A stretch of 64,000 nt of DNA from Altererythrobacter aquiaggeris (lineage in GTDB: Bacteria; Pseudomonadota; Alphaproteobacteria; Sphingomonadales; Sphingomonadaceae). A program made the translations under genes and the position numbers. The first letter of the stretch is position 1; every line of letters starts with the position of its first letter. This document shows, piece by piece, positions 19,071-27,852 of this stretch. Where the stretch lies: assembly GCF_037154015.1 (NCBI RefSeq), contig NZ_JBANRL010000001.1, forward strand, positions 1,302,001 through 1,366,000, in the 5' to 3' direction. The notes beneath the pieces are model-generated. The model saw nothing but the letters and a program-made list of their open reading frames with translations, made no database searches and had not been told where the DNA came from.

Positions 19071-20713
19071 ACAAGAACTTCAAACCCGAAAAAGAACTGT
19101 TGTTTCTCGCGCTTGGCGGATCAGCCGAAATCGGCATGAATGTAAATTTGTACGGCTGCGACGGAAAGTGGCTGATGGTCGATCTGGGCATGACATTCAG
19201 CGGTAACGAATATCCCGGCGTGGACCTTGTATTTGCCGATCTGGAGTTTATCGAGGACCGGCTTGATGATCTGGTCGGGGTGGTGCTTACGCACGGTCAT
19301 GAGGATCACATCGGTGCCGTTCCCTATTTCGCTGCCGACCTGGGGGTGCCGCTGTACGCCACGCCGTTCACTGCCGAACTGGTGAAGCGCAAGCTACAGG
19401 AAGCGGGCCTGACCAACGATGTCGAACTGAACATTGTCAAGGATCTCGAACCGTTCGATGTCGGACCGTTTGAAGTGAGTTATTATCCGCTCGCGCACTC
19501 TATTGCCGAGGGCAATGCGCTGCTTATCGAAACCCCTTATGGCAAGATTTTCCATACGGGCGACTGGAAGCTGGATGAAGAACCGATCATTGGTGAGCCG
19601 ACTACGCAGGAAGAACTGACCGAACTCGGCGATGAAGGTATTCTCGCGATGGTTTGCGATTCGACCAATGTTTTCAACCCCAATCCAAGCGGATCGGAAG
19701 GTGCAGTGCACCGGGGGTTGATGGCGGAGGTCAAGAAGCACAAGGGCAAGCGGGTGATGGTGACCACATTTGCTTCCAATGTTGCGCGGCTGCAGACGCT
19801 GGGCGAAGTGGCCAGAGAGACCAACCGACAGCTTTGTGTGGCAGGAAGGTCGCTGGACCGGATGGTCGAAGTTTCCCAGGCCAATGGTTATTTGCAGGAC
19901 TTCCCGGCGACCGTCGATTTCAAGACTGCGATGAAACTTCCCCGCGGTGAAATCATGATCGTGGCAACCGGCGGACAGGGTGAGCCTCGCGCTGCCTTGT
20001 CACGAGTTGCCGAGGGCTCTCACAAAATTGCGCTCGACGCAGGAGACGTGGTGCTTTTTTCGAGCCGCCAGATACCCGGCAACGAGGTGAGCATCGGCAA
20101 GGTTCAGAACCGTCTCGCCGAACGCGGCATCGAGATGGTTACCGACAGGCAGAGCGAAATACATGTTTCGGGTCATCCGGGACGGCCAGAACTTGAAGCG
20201 CTTTACAGCTGGATCCGGCCGGAAATTCTGGTGCCGGTACACGGCGAAATCAGACATATGAAGGAACAGGTGCGGGTTGGCAAAGAGGCGGGTATTCCGC
20301 AATCCGTTTTCCAGCAGAACGGCGACATATTGCGCCTTGCTCCGGGTAAGCCGGAACGGCTTGCAAAAGTACGCACCGGCCGATTGGTGCTCGACGGTGA
20401 TGTGATCGTTCCCGCCGACGGTGAGGCTATCGTAGGCCGGCGCCGCCTGGCACTTGATGGCGTTCTGATCGTCGTCCTGTCGTCCGACGGCACAGCACAA
20501 ATTGACAGCATGGGTTTGCCGCTCGATGAAGATTACCCGGATTTCGTGGCAGAAGCTGAAGCTGATGTTGTGAAAGCCTTGAAGAAGCTCAAGGGTGCCG
20601 AGCGCAAGGATCGCGCTGCGGTAATCGAGGCGGCCAGGCTTGCTGCGCGCCGCGCCGCCAAGCGTTGGAGCGGCAAGAAACCGCAGGTAAAGGTTATCCT
20701 CGCCGGGGAATAG
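19067..20713 (+). CDS. rnj: ribonuclease J
   Basis: This is a metallo-beta-lactamase/beta-CASP ribonuclease with 5'-3' exonuclease and endonuclease activity in RNA maturation and decay. It has 548 residues. The zinc motif [10 protein letters not shown] lies at about residues 75-84, with further ligands in LAHSIAEGN and FHTGDWKLD. The beta-CASP motifs include [10 protein letters not shown] and [14 protein letters not shown], and [13 protein letters not shown] carries the last His. It begins with GTG, overlapping the coaX stop. The C-terminus is Arg/Lys-rich ([18 protein letters not shown] region), probably RNA-contacting. Confidence 0.95.
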   Translation: MNKNFKPEKELLFLALGGSAEIGMNVNLYGCDGKWLMVDLGMTFSGNEYPGVDLVFADLEFIEDRLDDLVGVVLTHGHEDHIGAVPYFAADLGVPLYATPFTAELVKRKLQEAGLTNDVELNIVKDLEPFDVGPFEVSYYPLAHSIAEGNALLIETPYGKIFHTGDWKLDEEPIIGEPTTQEELTELGDEGILAMVCDSTNVFNPNPSGSEGAVHRGLMAEVKKHKGKRVMVTTFASNVARLQTLGEVARETNRQLCVAGRSLDRMVEVSQANGYLQDFPATVDFKTAMKLPRGEIMIVATGGQGEPRAALSRVAEGSHKIALDAGDVVLFSSRQIPGNEVSIGKVQNRLAERGIEMVTDRQSEIHVSGHPGRPELEALYSWIRPEILVPVHGEIRHMKEQVRVGKEAGIPQSVFQQNGDILRLAPGKPERLAKVRTGRLVLDGDVIVPADGEAIVGRRRLALDGVLIVVLSSDGTAQIDSMGLPLDEDYPDFVAEAEADVVKALKKLKGAERKDRAAVIEAARLAARRAAKRWSGKKPQVKVILAGE

Positions 20714-20716
20714 GGC

Positions 20717-20998
20717 ATGTACTGGACATCGATCGTCGCAATTTATGTGCTCTTTTTCGTGATGAGCGCCTTCGTCCTGCTACCTTTCGGTATGAAAACG
20801 CACGACGAGATGGGGGTCGAAAAAGTGCCGGGGCAGGCAGACAGCGCTCCGGCAAACTTTTCGTTTCCCAAGCATATGTTGCGCGCCGCAATCATGAGCA
20901 CCATTCTTACCACGCTTTATGTACTGAACTATATCTACGGCTGGATAAGTGCCGAGGACATCAATGTTTTCGGTACACCGCCAGGGTTCGACGACTAG
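20717..20998 (+). CDS. DUF1467 family membrane protein
   Basis: This is a 93-residue protein matching the DUF1467 pattern found next to rnj in many alphaproteobacteria. It has an N-terminal membrane helix (IVAIYVLFFVMSAFVLLPFG), a polar loop with the recurrent GxADSAPxNF element (GQADSAPANF), and a second helix (AIMSTILTTLYVLNYIYGW). The function is not known. It starts 3 nt after rnj, closes the long rightward nuo-birA-coaX-rnj unit and meets the next, leftward gene tail to tail with a gap of one base. Confidence 0.85.
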   Translation: MYWTSIVAIYVLFFVMSAFVLLPFGMKTHDEMGVEKVPGQADSAPANFSFPKHMLRAAIMSTILTTLYVLNYIYGWISAEDINVFGTPPGFDD

Positions 20999-20999
20999 A

Positions 21000-23621
21000 T
21001 CATTCGCGTAATCTCTCGATCGCCTGTGCCAGCGCCACGTATAATTTGCCCATGTCCGAAGATAGCAGCGTCACCCCGAGCGCGTTACCGTCGCGCGTGC
21101 TGAGCAGACTGCGCAGCATTGCCTCGAAATCATGGATATAGCGGCTGACATGGTCATTGAAATCGCCGTCTTCTTCGTAAAGCAGAGCAATTTCGCGAGC
21201 TTCCTGATTGTCCAGAAGCCGCACCGCGCGCCTTGTGAATATGCCTCTGTCGCCGCGCAGGTAAGCTGCCCATGATGTGTCGGTGACATCGCTTGATAGT
21301 GATTTGGCGATGTCGATAGCGTTTGAATTCAGGCTTTCGGTTATCAGCGCAACGCGGCGCGCAAAATCGTTGTCCACCTGTTCCTGTGCCCGTTCACGCG
21401 CCCGCGTTACTCTGGTTTCAAGATTTCCTGTGAGTTCGTTCACCATTGCCAGCTGGTCACGCAGCTGGATTGCCGCTTCCCTTCCGGTGTTGGCAGCCCT
21501 GGTCGCAGCAATATCAAGCTCCGCCATGACTTCGCTTGTGCGGTGGCGGAGTGCTTCATCGATTGATCTGGCTGCCTGGTCACCGATGCTGTCAGCCAGC
21601 GCCCTTGTTTGCGCCGCTGATTGATTACCCAATGATGCGACAGCGGTGCTAGCGGCGTGTTCCAGAACAGCGATTGCGTCCCTCAGTTCACCTTGTGACG
21701 CTTCTGCGACGCGGACACTTTCGTCGTGCAATGCCGCCAATCCGGACTGAAGTTTGTCCAGATATGCGACATGCTGTTCATCGGCATCGCGGATTTTGCC
21801 GTGCAACGCGGCAATCTGATTTTCGGCCAGTTTGCCATGGTCTTGTGCAGTAATGACGTAGTCGGACAATCCGCGGCCCTTCTCGTCTGCCTCCGCAATG
21901 ATCGATCGGACGTTCCCGGCCTGCAACGTCAAGGCTCCCAGGCGCTCTTCAGCCATTCCTACCGACGCGGAAAGTTCTTCGCCCGAATGGCGGGCACTGG
22001 CCTGAATAAGCTCAAGCAATCTCACGCTGGCGTCGGTCAAAGCGGAGATTGCGGATCCGGTCGTGTCGAGCAATTCGCGGCTTTCGCCCAGCCTGGCGGC
22101 CAATTCGTCAGATCCGCCGGAAATGCGGCGCTCGGCATCCTCGCTCTGCGCTGTGATCGCCAACATGTGAGCCTCGAGTTCGGCCAACCTTGCCGCCAGC
22201 ATTTCGCCTTGGGCTTCCATATTGGCGGCATGGGAGGCATGTTCCGCTCTGCGTTCGGCAAGCGCCGCGTCAAACCTGGCCATTTGATCGGAGAGCGCAT
22301 GGCTTGCCGCCTGCTCATCTGCCGCAATATCGGCCCGGCGATTTTCCATTTGTTCGCCAAACAGCTGGTTTCTCTCCAACGCTTTTTCATCGACGGTTTG
22401 CGCGTTGGTGCGCAATGCATCCAGTCGCGCATTGGCCGAATCGATTGCCCGTTCATCAATTGTCTGCACTTCCAAGATTGTCTCGACCAATCTCACTCGC
22501 AAACTTTCGATCTGGTTTTGCCAGACCCCCAGCGCCGCGGATTGTCCGTCCTGCACGGATCGGGCGATTGTCGTGCTCTCGTCCTTGAGCCCTCCCAGAC
22601 GGGCACGCAATGACCGTAGCGCTTCTTCTTCCTGCTCTTCCAGAGTGCCGCGCGCAGCATCTATCTCGGCAGTCAAAGCATCCGCACGCCGGCGGATTGC
22701 CGCAAGCGCAGCGACTTCGCGGTTGTCCAGATCGGTCCTGAATTCCTCGCTGCTTTGGGTCAATGCGTCGAAACGGGCTCTGACGATGTCATCAAGCTGC
22801 TGCGTTTGCGCCTCGAACCTCGCCAAAGTGGCCCCTATATTTTCACCAAGCGCGATGACCTGCCGCTCGCTCGCCTGGCCGAAATCGTTCAACCGGTTAA
22901 ACCCGCTGACCAGTTCTTCGAGCTGCTGCTGCGCGTTCTGCCCCGCTGCGCCGATCTGGTTCGAAACATCGCGCGCCGAATTGGCTATCACAGGAAGATC
23001 GTCACGCAATTTGTCCATATTACCAAGCGCGGTGACGCTGACCTCTGCAATTGAATCGACTTGTGCACCATTCGTGATGACCAGCGTCTGAAGCCTGTCT
23101 GCATGTTCCGACAAACGCTCTGATGCTATCCGCCCAAGCGATTCCAGTTCGCGCGACTGGGCGGCAAGAAATTCGCGTGCGAGGCTGAGTTCACGGTTTA
23201 TCACCCCGAGCCGGGTTTCCAGACGCGCCGATTCCGCTGAAAGCGACTGCGCCGTGTCGGCAAACCGCGAAGCCTCTTTCCGGCTGTTTCGCATGACCAA
23301 CAGCCATACTGCCACGACCAGCAAAACCGGCACGGCCCAATCGCCAATCCAGTCCGACCACATCTGCGGAGTGGCTCCGGATGACATCCGGGACCAATTC
23401 AGCCATCCGAAAAATCCGCTCCATGCCGCGACAACCACGCCTGCAAATGCGGGAAGCGCCCATGCCAAATCGCGCGGAGGTTTGTCTTCATCTTCAGGCC
23501 AGTCTTCAGCCCAGCTTTCATCAAGCCGAAGCTCCTCGGTGTTTTCGGAAATTTCTTCGAACTCGGCCTCTTCAGGCTCGGGTCCGGCATCGATTGCGAC
23601 AAGGCGGCTGCGGTCAATCAT
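21000..23621 (-). CDS. large coiled-coil membrane protein, TipN-like architecture
   Basis: This 873-residue protein has an acidic N-terminus (about 50 residues rich in Glu and Asp), two membrane helices (about 54-75 and 94-110), and then some 650 residues of almost continuous coiled coil with heptad-like Ala/Leu/Glu/Gln patterning. It ends in a distinct C-terminal domain (about 780-873, DTSWAAYLRGDRGIFTRRAV onwards). Two N-terminal membrane helices plus a long coiled coil at this length match Caulobacter TipN, the new-pole marker that positions division and flagellum; that assignment is inference. Such proteins are often mislabelled ATPase, but no Walker motif is seen. It stands alone on this strand and is divergent from the HPt-like gene. 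Confidence 0.7.
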   Translation of the reverse strand: MIDRSRLVAIDAGPEPEEAEFEEISENTEELRLDESWAEDWPEDEDKPPRDLAWALPAFAGVVVAAWSGFFGWLNWSRMSSGATPQMWSDWIGDWAVPVLLVVAVWLLVMRNSRKEASRFADTAQSLSAESARLETRLGVINRELSLAREFLAAQSRELESLGRIASERLSEHADRLQTLVITNGAQVDSIAEVSVTALGNMDKLRDDLPVIANSARDVSNQIGAAGQNAQQQLEELVSGFNRLNDFGQASERQVIALGENIGATLARFEAQTQQLDDIVRARFDALTQSSEEFRTDLDNREVAALAAIRRRADALTAEIDAARGTLEEQEEEALRSLRARLGGLKDESTTIARSVQDGQSAALGVWQNQIESLRVRLVETILEVQTIDERAIDSANARLDALRTNAQTVDEKALERNQLFGEQMENRRADIAADEQAASHALSDQMARFDAALAERRAEHASHAANMEAQGEMLAARLAELEAHMLAITAQSEDAERRISGGSDELAARLGESRELLDTTGSAISALTDASVRLLELIQASARHSGEELSASVGMAEERLGALTLQAGNVRSIIAEADEKGRGLSDYVITAQDHGKLAENQIAALHGKIRDADEQHVAYLDKLQSGLAALHDESVRVAEASQGELRDAIAVLEHAASTAVASLGNQSAAQTRALADSIGDQAARSIDEALRHRTSEVMAELDIAATRAANTGREAAIQLRDQLAMVNELTGNLETRVTRARERAQEQVDNDFARRVALITESLNSNAIDIAKSLSSDVTDTSWAAYLRGDRGIFTRRAVRLLDNQEAREIALLYEEDGDFNDHVSRYIHDFEAMLRSLLSTRDGNALGVTLLSSDMGKLYVALAQAIERLRE

Positions 23622-23662
23622 CTGCGCAGCATATCATGATGTGCGAACGGATAAACCCTGCC

Positions 23663-23668
23663 TTAACC
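23663..23668 (+). promoter_or_regulatory. TTAACC motif in a divergent promoter region
   Basis: TTAACC, a CtrA half-site-like hexamer, lies in the 68-bp gap between the leftward coiled-coil gene and the rightward HPt-like gene. A hexamer occurs often by chance; no second half-site at the proper distance was found. Confidence 0.2.
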
Positions 23669-23689
23669 TTATTCCCCTAGCGCAGGGCA

Positions 23690-23998
23690 ATGGTATATGA
23701 AAACGGAGCGTTGGATGCGACATTGTCGGCGGCTGCAGGCGATGATGCCGCCTTGTTCGCCGAACTCCGCAAGGCGTTCACGGAAAGCCTGGAAAAGCAG
23801 ATTGATCTGCTGAAACGCGCCAGATGTGACGGCAACTGGAATGTTGCTGCCATGCGCCTGAAAGGGCTGGCAGCAAGTTTTCATGCCGGGGAATTGATCG
23901 TTCTCGCGGAAGAAGCTCTCGAATCGGCGCCTGGCGATCCCGCGATCGTGCGCCGGCTGGAAGCCTTTCAGGTCGAATTCGCAGCAGCATCGGACTGA
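23690..23998 (+). CDS. HPt-domain-like protein lacking the phosphorylated His
   Basis: This is a 102-residue, all-helical protein. The stretch NVAAMRLKGLAASFHAGEL (residues 51-69) followed by LAEEALESA matches the histidine phosphotransfer core, normally A-H-x-L-K-G-x-A-x-x-x-G-A. Met55 stands where the phosphorylated His belongs. The other core positions (Leu57, Lys58, Gly59, Ala61) are kept. It may therefore bind response regulators or kinases without passing phosphate. It is the first gene of a rightward set ending with a kinase-like protein that also lacks its His. The ribosome site is weak (AGGG close to the ATG). Confidence 0.65.
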   Translation: MVYENGALDATLSAAAGDDAALFAELRKAFTESLEKQIDLLKRARCDGNWNVAAMRLKGLAASFHAGELIVLAEEALESAPGDPAIVRRLEAFQVEFAAASD

Positions 23999-24065
23999 CA
24001 CGTCACGCTTGGCATGGTAGTGCATAGGACTTACATCCACCAGGACTGGATGGGAGCCCGGCAAT

Positions 24066-25250
24066 TTGCGTACCGCGATAATTTCAATCACCGGCGATCA
24101 CGCAGATCCGGATAAAACGACATCCTGCATGGAAATTGCCGGCCAGACTTTAGCCGGTCGGCAATTGGGGCAGACGCTGGCCTTGGGTGCCGAGCGGATC
24201 ATTTGCGAAATTGACAATATGTCGGAGCAGGTTTTCGCGCTTCAACATTCGGCCGAGAAGGCCGGTGCCAAATTCAACACCATCAAACACCTGCGCGACC
24301 TATCAGGGCTCGTCACCGCTGCGGACGAGGTGTTGGTGATGGAACGTGACGCCGTTTTTGACGATGACGCTTTGGCCAATTGGGCCGATATGGGTCCTTC
24401 GATCGCGGTATTCGGTTCGGATCCCGCTGTTGCTGCCGGTTTCGAACGCATCGATGCCGAGTTCGGATGGGCCGGCGTAATGCTTTTGCCGGGGCGACTG
24501 ATCGAAAAATTGTTCAGCCTGCCGGACGGCATGGATCCTGTTTCCGCACTGTTACGGATCGCGCTTCAAGGCGGCATGAAGCTTATGCCGCTTGATGCAG
24601 CACTTTTGTCCGATAGCAGGTGGGCGCTGCCGCAAACGCGGGAGCAGGCAACCCGGCTGGAAGAAACGATGCTTCGCAGGCGGCTTGTCCCGGCCAGCGT
24701 CTGGACACCGATCAGTGCCTTGTCCGACCGGATTATGCTGGCAACTGGCAGTAAATTGCTTGGCCGGAGTTTTGGTTCGGCGAGGATCGCTGCCGCATCG
24801 ATCTGTACCGGGTTGCTGTCGGCAATGGCAGGGTGGTTCTTCGCCCCGGCCATCGGGTTGGCGGGCCTTTCAGCCGCCTTCGTTCTGGCGGCCTTTTCGC
24901 GCAGTATTGCCGTTATGGAAGGCGGTCCGCCAAAATGCATTGATCTGCCGTCCGCCGCAGTTTGGGCCCTCGAAGCAATGCTCATCTGGCTTTGCGTTAT
25001 GGCGGTGGCGGAAGATCAGCGGCTCAACGTAGCCTTTTCAGCAATTGTGTTATTGGGCCTGCTGAAAATATCGGAAATGACAGGTATCGCTCCAATTTGG
25101 AAAACAGTCCGCGAAAGGGCACTGCTATCAATAATTCTCGCACTCGCGGTATTGTCAGAAGTTGGTGTCAACACTCTGCAAATATTAGGAATTATCACGC
25201 TGATATTGATTGGTGTGCGACTGAACAGGGCTGGGCTAACGCGCGCTTAA
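24066..25250 (+). CDS. nucleotidyltransferase-like membrane protein, unknown function
   Basis: This is a 394-residue protein in two parts. Residues 1-230 resemble a GT-A-like sugar or alcohol nucleotidyltransferase fold: an early beta strand, LAGRQLGQTLALGAERIICEID, then VTAADEVLVMERDAVFDDD, as in enzymes that activate alditol phosphates with CTP. The usual N-terminal glycine-rich loop is replaced by ITGDHADPDK, so nucleotide binding is doubtful. Residues 235-390 contain about five membrane helices. The start is TTG 24066, 8 nt after GGGAG. Its role in this cluster is unknown; it could make or sense a lipid-linked compound. Confidence 0.6.
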   Translation: MRTAIISITGDHADPDKTTSCMEIAGQTLAGRQLGQTLALGAERIICEIDNMSEQVFALQHSAEKAGAKFNTIKHLRDLSGLVTAADEVLVMERDAVFDDDALANWADMGPSIAVFGSDPAVAAGFERIDAEFGWAGVMLLPGRLIEKLFSLPDGMDPVSALLRIALQGGMKLMPLDAALLSDSRWALPQTREQATRLEETMLRRRLVPASVWTPISALSDRIMLATGSKLLGRSFGSARIAAASICTGLLSAMAGWFFAPAIGLAGLSAAFVLAAFSRSIAVMEGGPPKCIDLPSAAVWALEAMLIWLCVMAVAEDQRLNVAFSAIVLLGLLKISEMTGIAPIWKTVRERALLSIILALAVLSEVGVNTLQILGIITLILIGVRLNRAGLTRA

Positions 25251-25262
25251 CCAAAACCGGCT

Positions 25263-26237
25263 ATGCGGGTGCGCATGAGTGAACCGGCTTCGCCCCAAAA
25301 TGATGTGCAACCAATCGAGCGTGTGTTGCACGATGCGCTTGATCAGGGCGATATGGTGTTGAAAACCGCAGGGCCGATTCTGGGCCATTTGCTGGCGAAT
25401 GATGATCATTCGCTGTTCAGCGACGAAATCATCGCCCGGATCAGGGGTATGACCGGTGATTGCGCGCGCCAGTTTGTGATGGCGATTGCATCGGCCCAAA
25501 GCATTGCCGAACCTTATGAACTGCTCGACGAACTTGTACCCTCACTTACGAATGCCCTGATAGAAGAACCTGCCTTCGTGCACCATTGTCACGCGCTGGT
25601 TCTGGAGTGGCATTTTGCAGCGCGCCTTCAATCTCGCGGTGTCGTTGACGCTGTCCTTTCACCGTTACTCCAGACGCTTATAGCGTCAAATGATGTTGAT
25701 ATGGCGGCAGACGGAATGGCGTTGCTCGCGGCGCAGGCGCGGTTCATGCAACAAATCCGCAGGATGGAATTGCCACTGACCGAGTTGTCACAGGCTCATT
25801 TCAATCTGGCATTGCTCACTTTGGATTCGCACGCCGGAGATGCTGCCCCCGAAACGGTCAACCGGGCCACATCAAACCTCAGGGAAGAATTCGGCGAAGA
25901 TGCCAGCAGAACGGGAATCGCGCGGCGCCTGGTGCGAAACATGGCCAAGAATGCGGCTGATACTTTCGTGATTTCCCAGGCAGGACCGGCGTTGTATCTT
26001 AGCGGCCTGTCCGCCGCGACCGATCAACCGCGCGACCTGATTGCAATGGCCACAAATGATCGCCAACTGGCGCGGCTGGCACTCACATTACGCGCTGCGG
26101 GACTGTCACCCAAGGCGGTAACGGAACAATTTGCCCAGCTGCATCCGGAGATATCGCTTCCCGCGGATTTCGGGCTTCTGCGCGCAGATCGCGCGGCGGC
26201 AATGCTGGCACGATCAGGTCTGCGGCATTCAGATTGA
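25263..26237 (+). CDS. helical cytoplasmic protein of unknown function
   Basis: I do not recognise this protein of 324 residues (320 if translation begins at the second ATG, 25275). It appears entirely alpha-helical, with no signal peptide and no membrane segment; the pattern of repeated amphipathic helices (e.g. AVLSPLLQTLIASNDVDMAADGMALLA) recalls HEAT-like scaffolds. It starts 12 nt after the preceding gene and ends just before the kinase-like gene, so it probably belongs to the same transcript and may act as a partner of that protein. Confidence 0.65.
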   Translation: MRVRMSEPASPQNDVQPIERVLHDALDQGDMVLKTAGPILGHLLANDDHSLFSDEIIARIRGMTGDCARQFVMAIASAQSIAEPYELLDELVPSLTNALIEEPAFVHHCHALVLEWHFAARLQSRGVVDAVLSPLLQTLIASNDVDMAADGMALLAAQARFMQQIRRMELPLTELSQAHFNLALLTLDSHAGDAAPETVNRATSNLREEFGEDASRTGIARRLVRNMAKNAADTFVISQAGPALYLSGLSAATDQPRDLIAMATNDRQLARLALTLRAAGLSPKAVTEQFAQLHPEISLPADFGLLRADRAAAMLARSGLRHSD

Positions 26238-26239
26238 TT

Positions 26240-27613
26240 ATGTCGGAACGGGCAGACATTCTGGCGTACGGCGCCACCGATGCGGAAAATCTTCTGATTT
26301 CAGCAGACGAACCCCTTGCCAGTCTGCAGCGCCGGTGCGGCGGAGACATTCCCGGTAGGATCGCTATCCCCCAGCTTCGGGAAATGGTTGAAAAAGCCAC
26401 TGCGAATGGCCGCAAGATCGCCCGTACGATGGTGGCAAATGACGGCTCCGAACAAATTTCTGCCTGGATAGAAATTACACCCACAAACGCAGATGGCGCA
26501 GGCTGCAGCGTGGCTGTTGCTTCATGGCAAACGGCATCGGTAAACCAGCTGGACCCGGTTGCCGAGCACGACCGCGATTTCGCAATCATTCGCCATGCCG
26601 CCGAGATTGAACTGCGGACGGACATCGAACACCGACTGGTATCGGTAATCAGCCGTGCACCTGACGTGGTAGCGGCGACAAATATCATGCGGGCAAACCT
26701 GGGTAAGCGCTGGACAGATTTTGTCGAATTTGAAGGAAACACCCACCGCCAACCGATGCATTGGCGTCTGCTTGACGGCGCGGAATTGCGGCTCGAAGCA
26801 TCAGGACGCGTGTGGCGCGCCGCTATTGCGCCGTTAAAAGCGCCAGGGGCGACCGCTGACGCCGGTTTTGAAATCTATCTGCATTCCCATGATGTTCCGC
26901 CCGAAGGTTCACAATTCAAAGCTGACACGAAAAGCGCACCGTCACATCAGATCGGACGAGAGATCGCTCCGGTTTTACGTCAACCGATTGCACGAATTAT
27001 TGCAAATGCGGAAACCATCCGTAGCAGACTGGCCGGGCCCATATCCGACGAATACAGTGGTTATGCGGCTGACATTTCTGCCGCTGGCGAACATTTGCTG
27101 GCGTTAATCGACGATTTGGCCGATCTCGAAATTGTCGAAGGAGACAGCTTCTCCGTCGCTCCCGATATCATCGATCTTGGCGATGTCGCCCGGCGCGCTG
27201 CCGGAATTTTGGCTGTGCGTGCGCAGGGACGCAAGATTACGATTGCTGCCCCGCAAGAAAGCGAAAAACTGCCCGCGGTCGGCGAATTTCGCCGCGTCTT
27301 GCAAGTCCTGCTGAACCTCGTCGGCAACGCCATAAACTACTCGCCCGAAGGGTCACAAATATGGCTCCGCCTGGAAGATACAGGGACGATGGCGACATTG
27401 ACCGTTGCCGATCAGGGGCAGGGACTGTCGCCCGATCAGCAGCAGCGGGTTTTCGGAAAATTTGAACGCCTTGGCAGAAGCGGCGATGGAGGTTCCGGAT
27501 TGGGACTATTCATCTCTAAAACGCTGGCCAAAGCGATGCGCGGCGATTTGACTGTCAATAGCGCTCAGGGCCAGGGCGCCCGGTTTACACTGGCATTACC
27601 CAAGCCTGATTGA
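26240..27613 (+). CDS. histidine-kinase-like protein lacking the acceptor His
   Basis: This is a 457-residue cytoplasmic protein without membrane helices. The N-terminal 230 residues look like two PAS-type sensory domains. A dimerisation helix pair follows (REIAPVLRQPIARIIANAET), then a complete ATP-binding domain: N box NLVGNAINYS, G1 DQGQGLS, F box FGKFERL and G2 GGSGLGLFISK. In the H box, normally H-E-L-R-x-P, the sequence is P-V-L-R-Q-P, so Pro244 replaces the phosphorylated His while Leu, Arg and Pro are kept. ATG 26240 is used; a TTG at 26234 would overlap the previous stop by 4 nt. The protein may bind ATP and work as a regulator without autophosphorylation, as DivL does. Confidence 0.75.
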   Translation: MSERADILAYGATDAENLLISADEPLASLQRRCGGDIPGRIAIPQLREMVEKATANGRKIARTMVANDGSEQISAWIEITPTNADGAGCSVAVASWQTASVNQLDPVAEHDRDFAIIRHAAEIELRTDIEHRLVSVISRAPDVVAATNIMRANLGKRWTDFVEFEGNTHRQPMHWRLLDGAELRLEASGRVWRAAIAPLKAPGATADAGFEIYLHSHDVPPEGSQFKADTKSAPSHQIGREIAPVLRQPIARIIANAETIRSRLAGPISDEYSGYAADISAAGEHLLALIDDLADLEIVEGDSFSVAPDIIDLGDVARRAAGILAVRAQGRKITIAAPQESEKLPAVGEFRRVLQVLLNLVGNAINYSPEGSQIWLRLEDTGTMATLTVADQGQGLSPDQQQRVFGKFERLGRSGDGGSGLGLFISKTLAKAMRGDLTVNSAQGQGARFTLALPKPD

Positions 27614-27621
27614 CCATACGA

Positions 27622-27822
27622 TCAGGAGCCGCGGACCTTCGCGCTCCAGAGCAGTGCCACTCCGACTGCAACCGTGAGCGCGCCATAAATCGCCCAGCGG
27701 CCCTGATTGACCATAAAACTGTCCGCGGGCCAGTTTACGAGGCCCAAACCCTGAAAAGTCCAAAGGCCACCTGAAAGGACCAGCGCGACGCCGATTATCT
27801 GCAAGAAATATCGAAGCATCAT
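27622..27822 (-). CDS. small membrane protein downstream of gltA
   Basis: This is a 66-residue protein with two membrane helices (about residues 2-23, LRYFLQIIGVALVLSGGLWTF, and 43-60, WAIYGALTVAVGVALLW) joined by a short polar loop (GLVNWPADSFMVNQGR). The VNWP...SFM.....W..YG pattern recurs in small sphingomonad membrane proteins, as I recall, but no function is known to me. It lies 30 nt downstream of gltA on the same strand and ends 8 nt from the convergent kinase-like gene. Confidence 0.65.
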   Translation of the reverse strand: MMLRYFLQIIGVALVLSGGLWTFQGLGLVNWPADSFMVNQGRWAIYGALTVAVGVALLWSAKVRGS

Positions 27823-27852
27823 GCGCGGTCCCTTCAGCAGCAGCGACAGTCT

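Noticed and set aside
21726-22613. 295-codon plus-strand open frame inside the coiled-coil gene
   Set aside because: Opposite to a frame with strong heptad structure; no ribosome site or recognisable domain.
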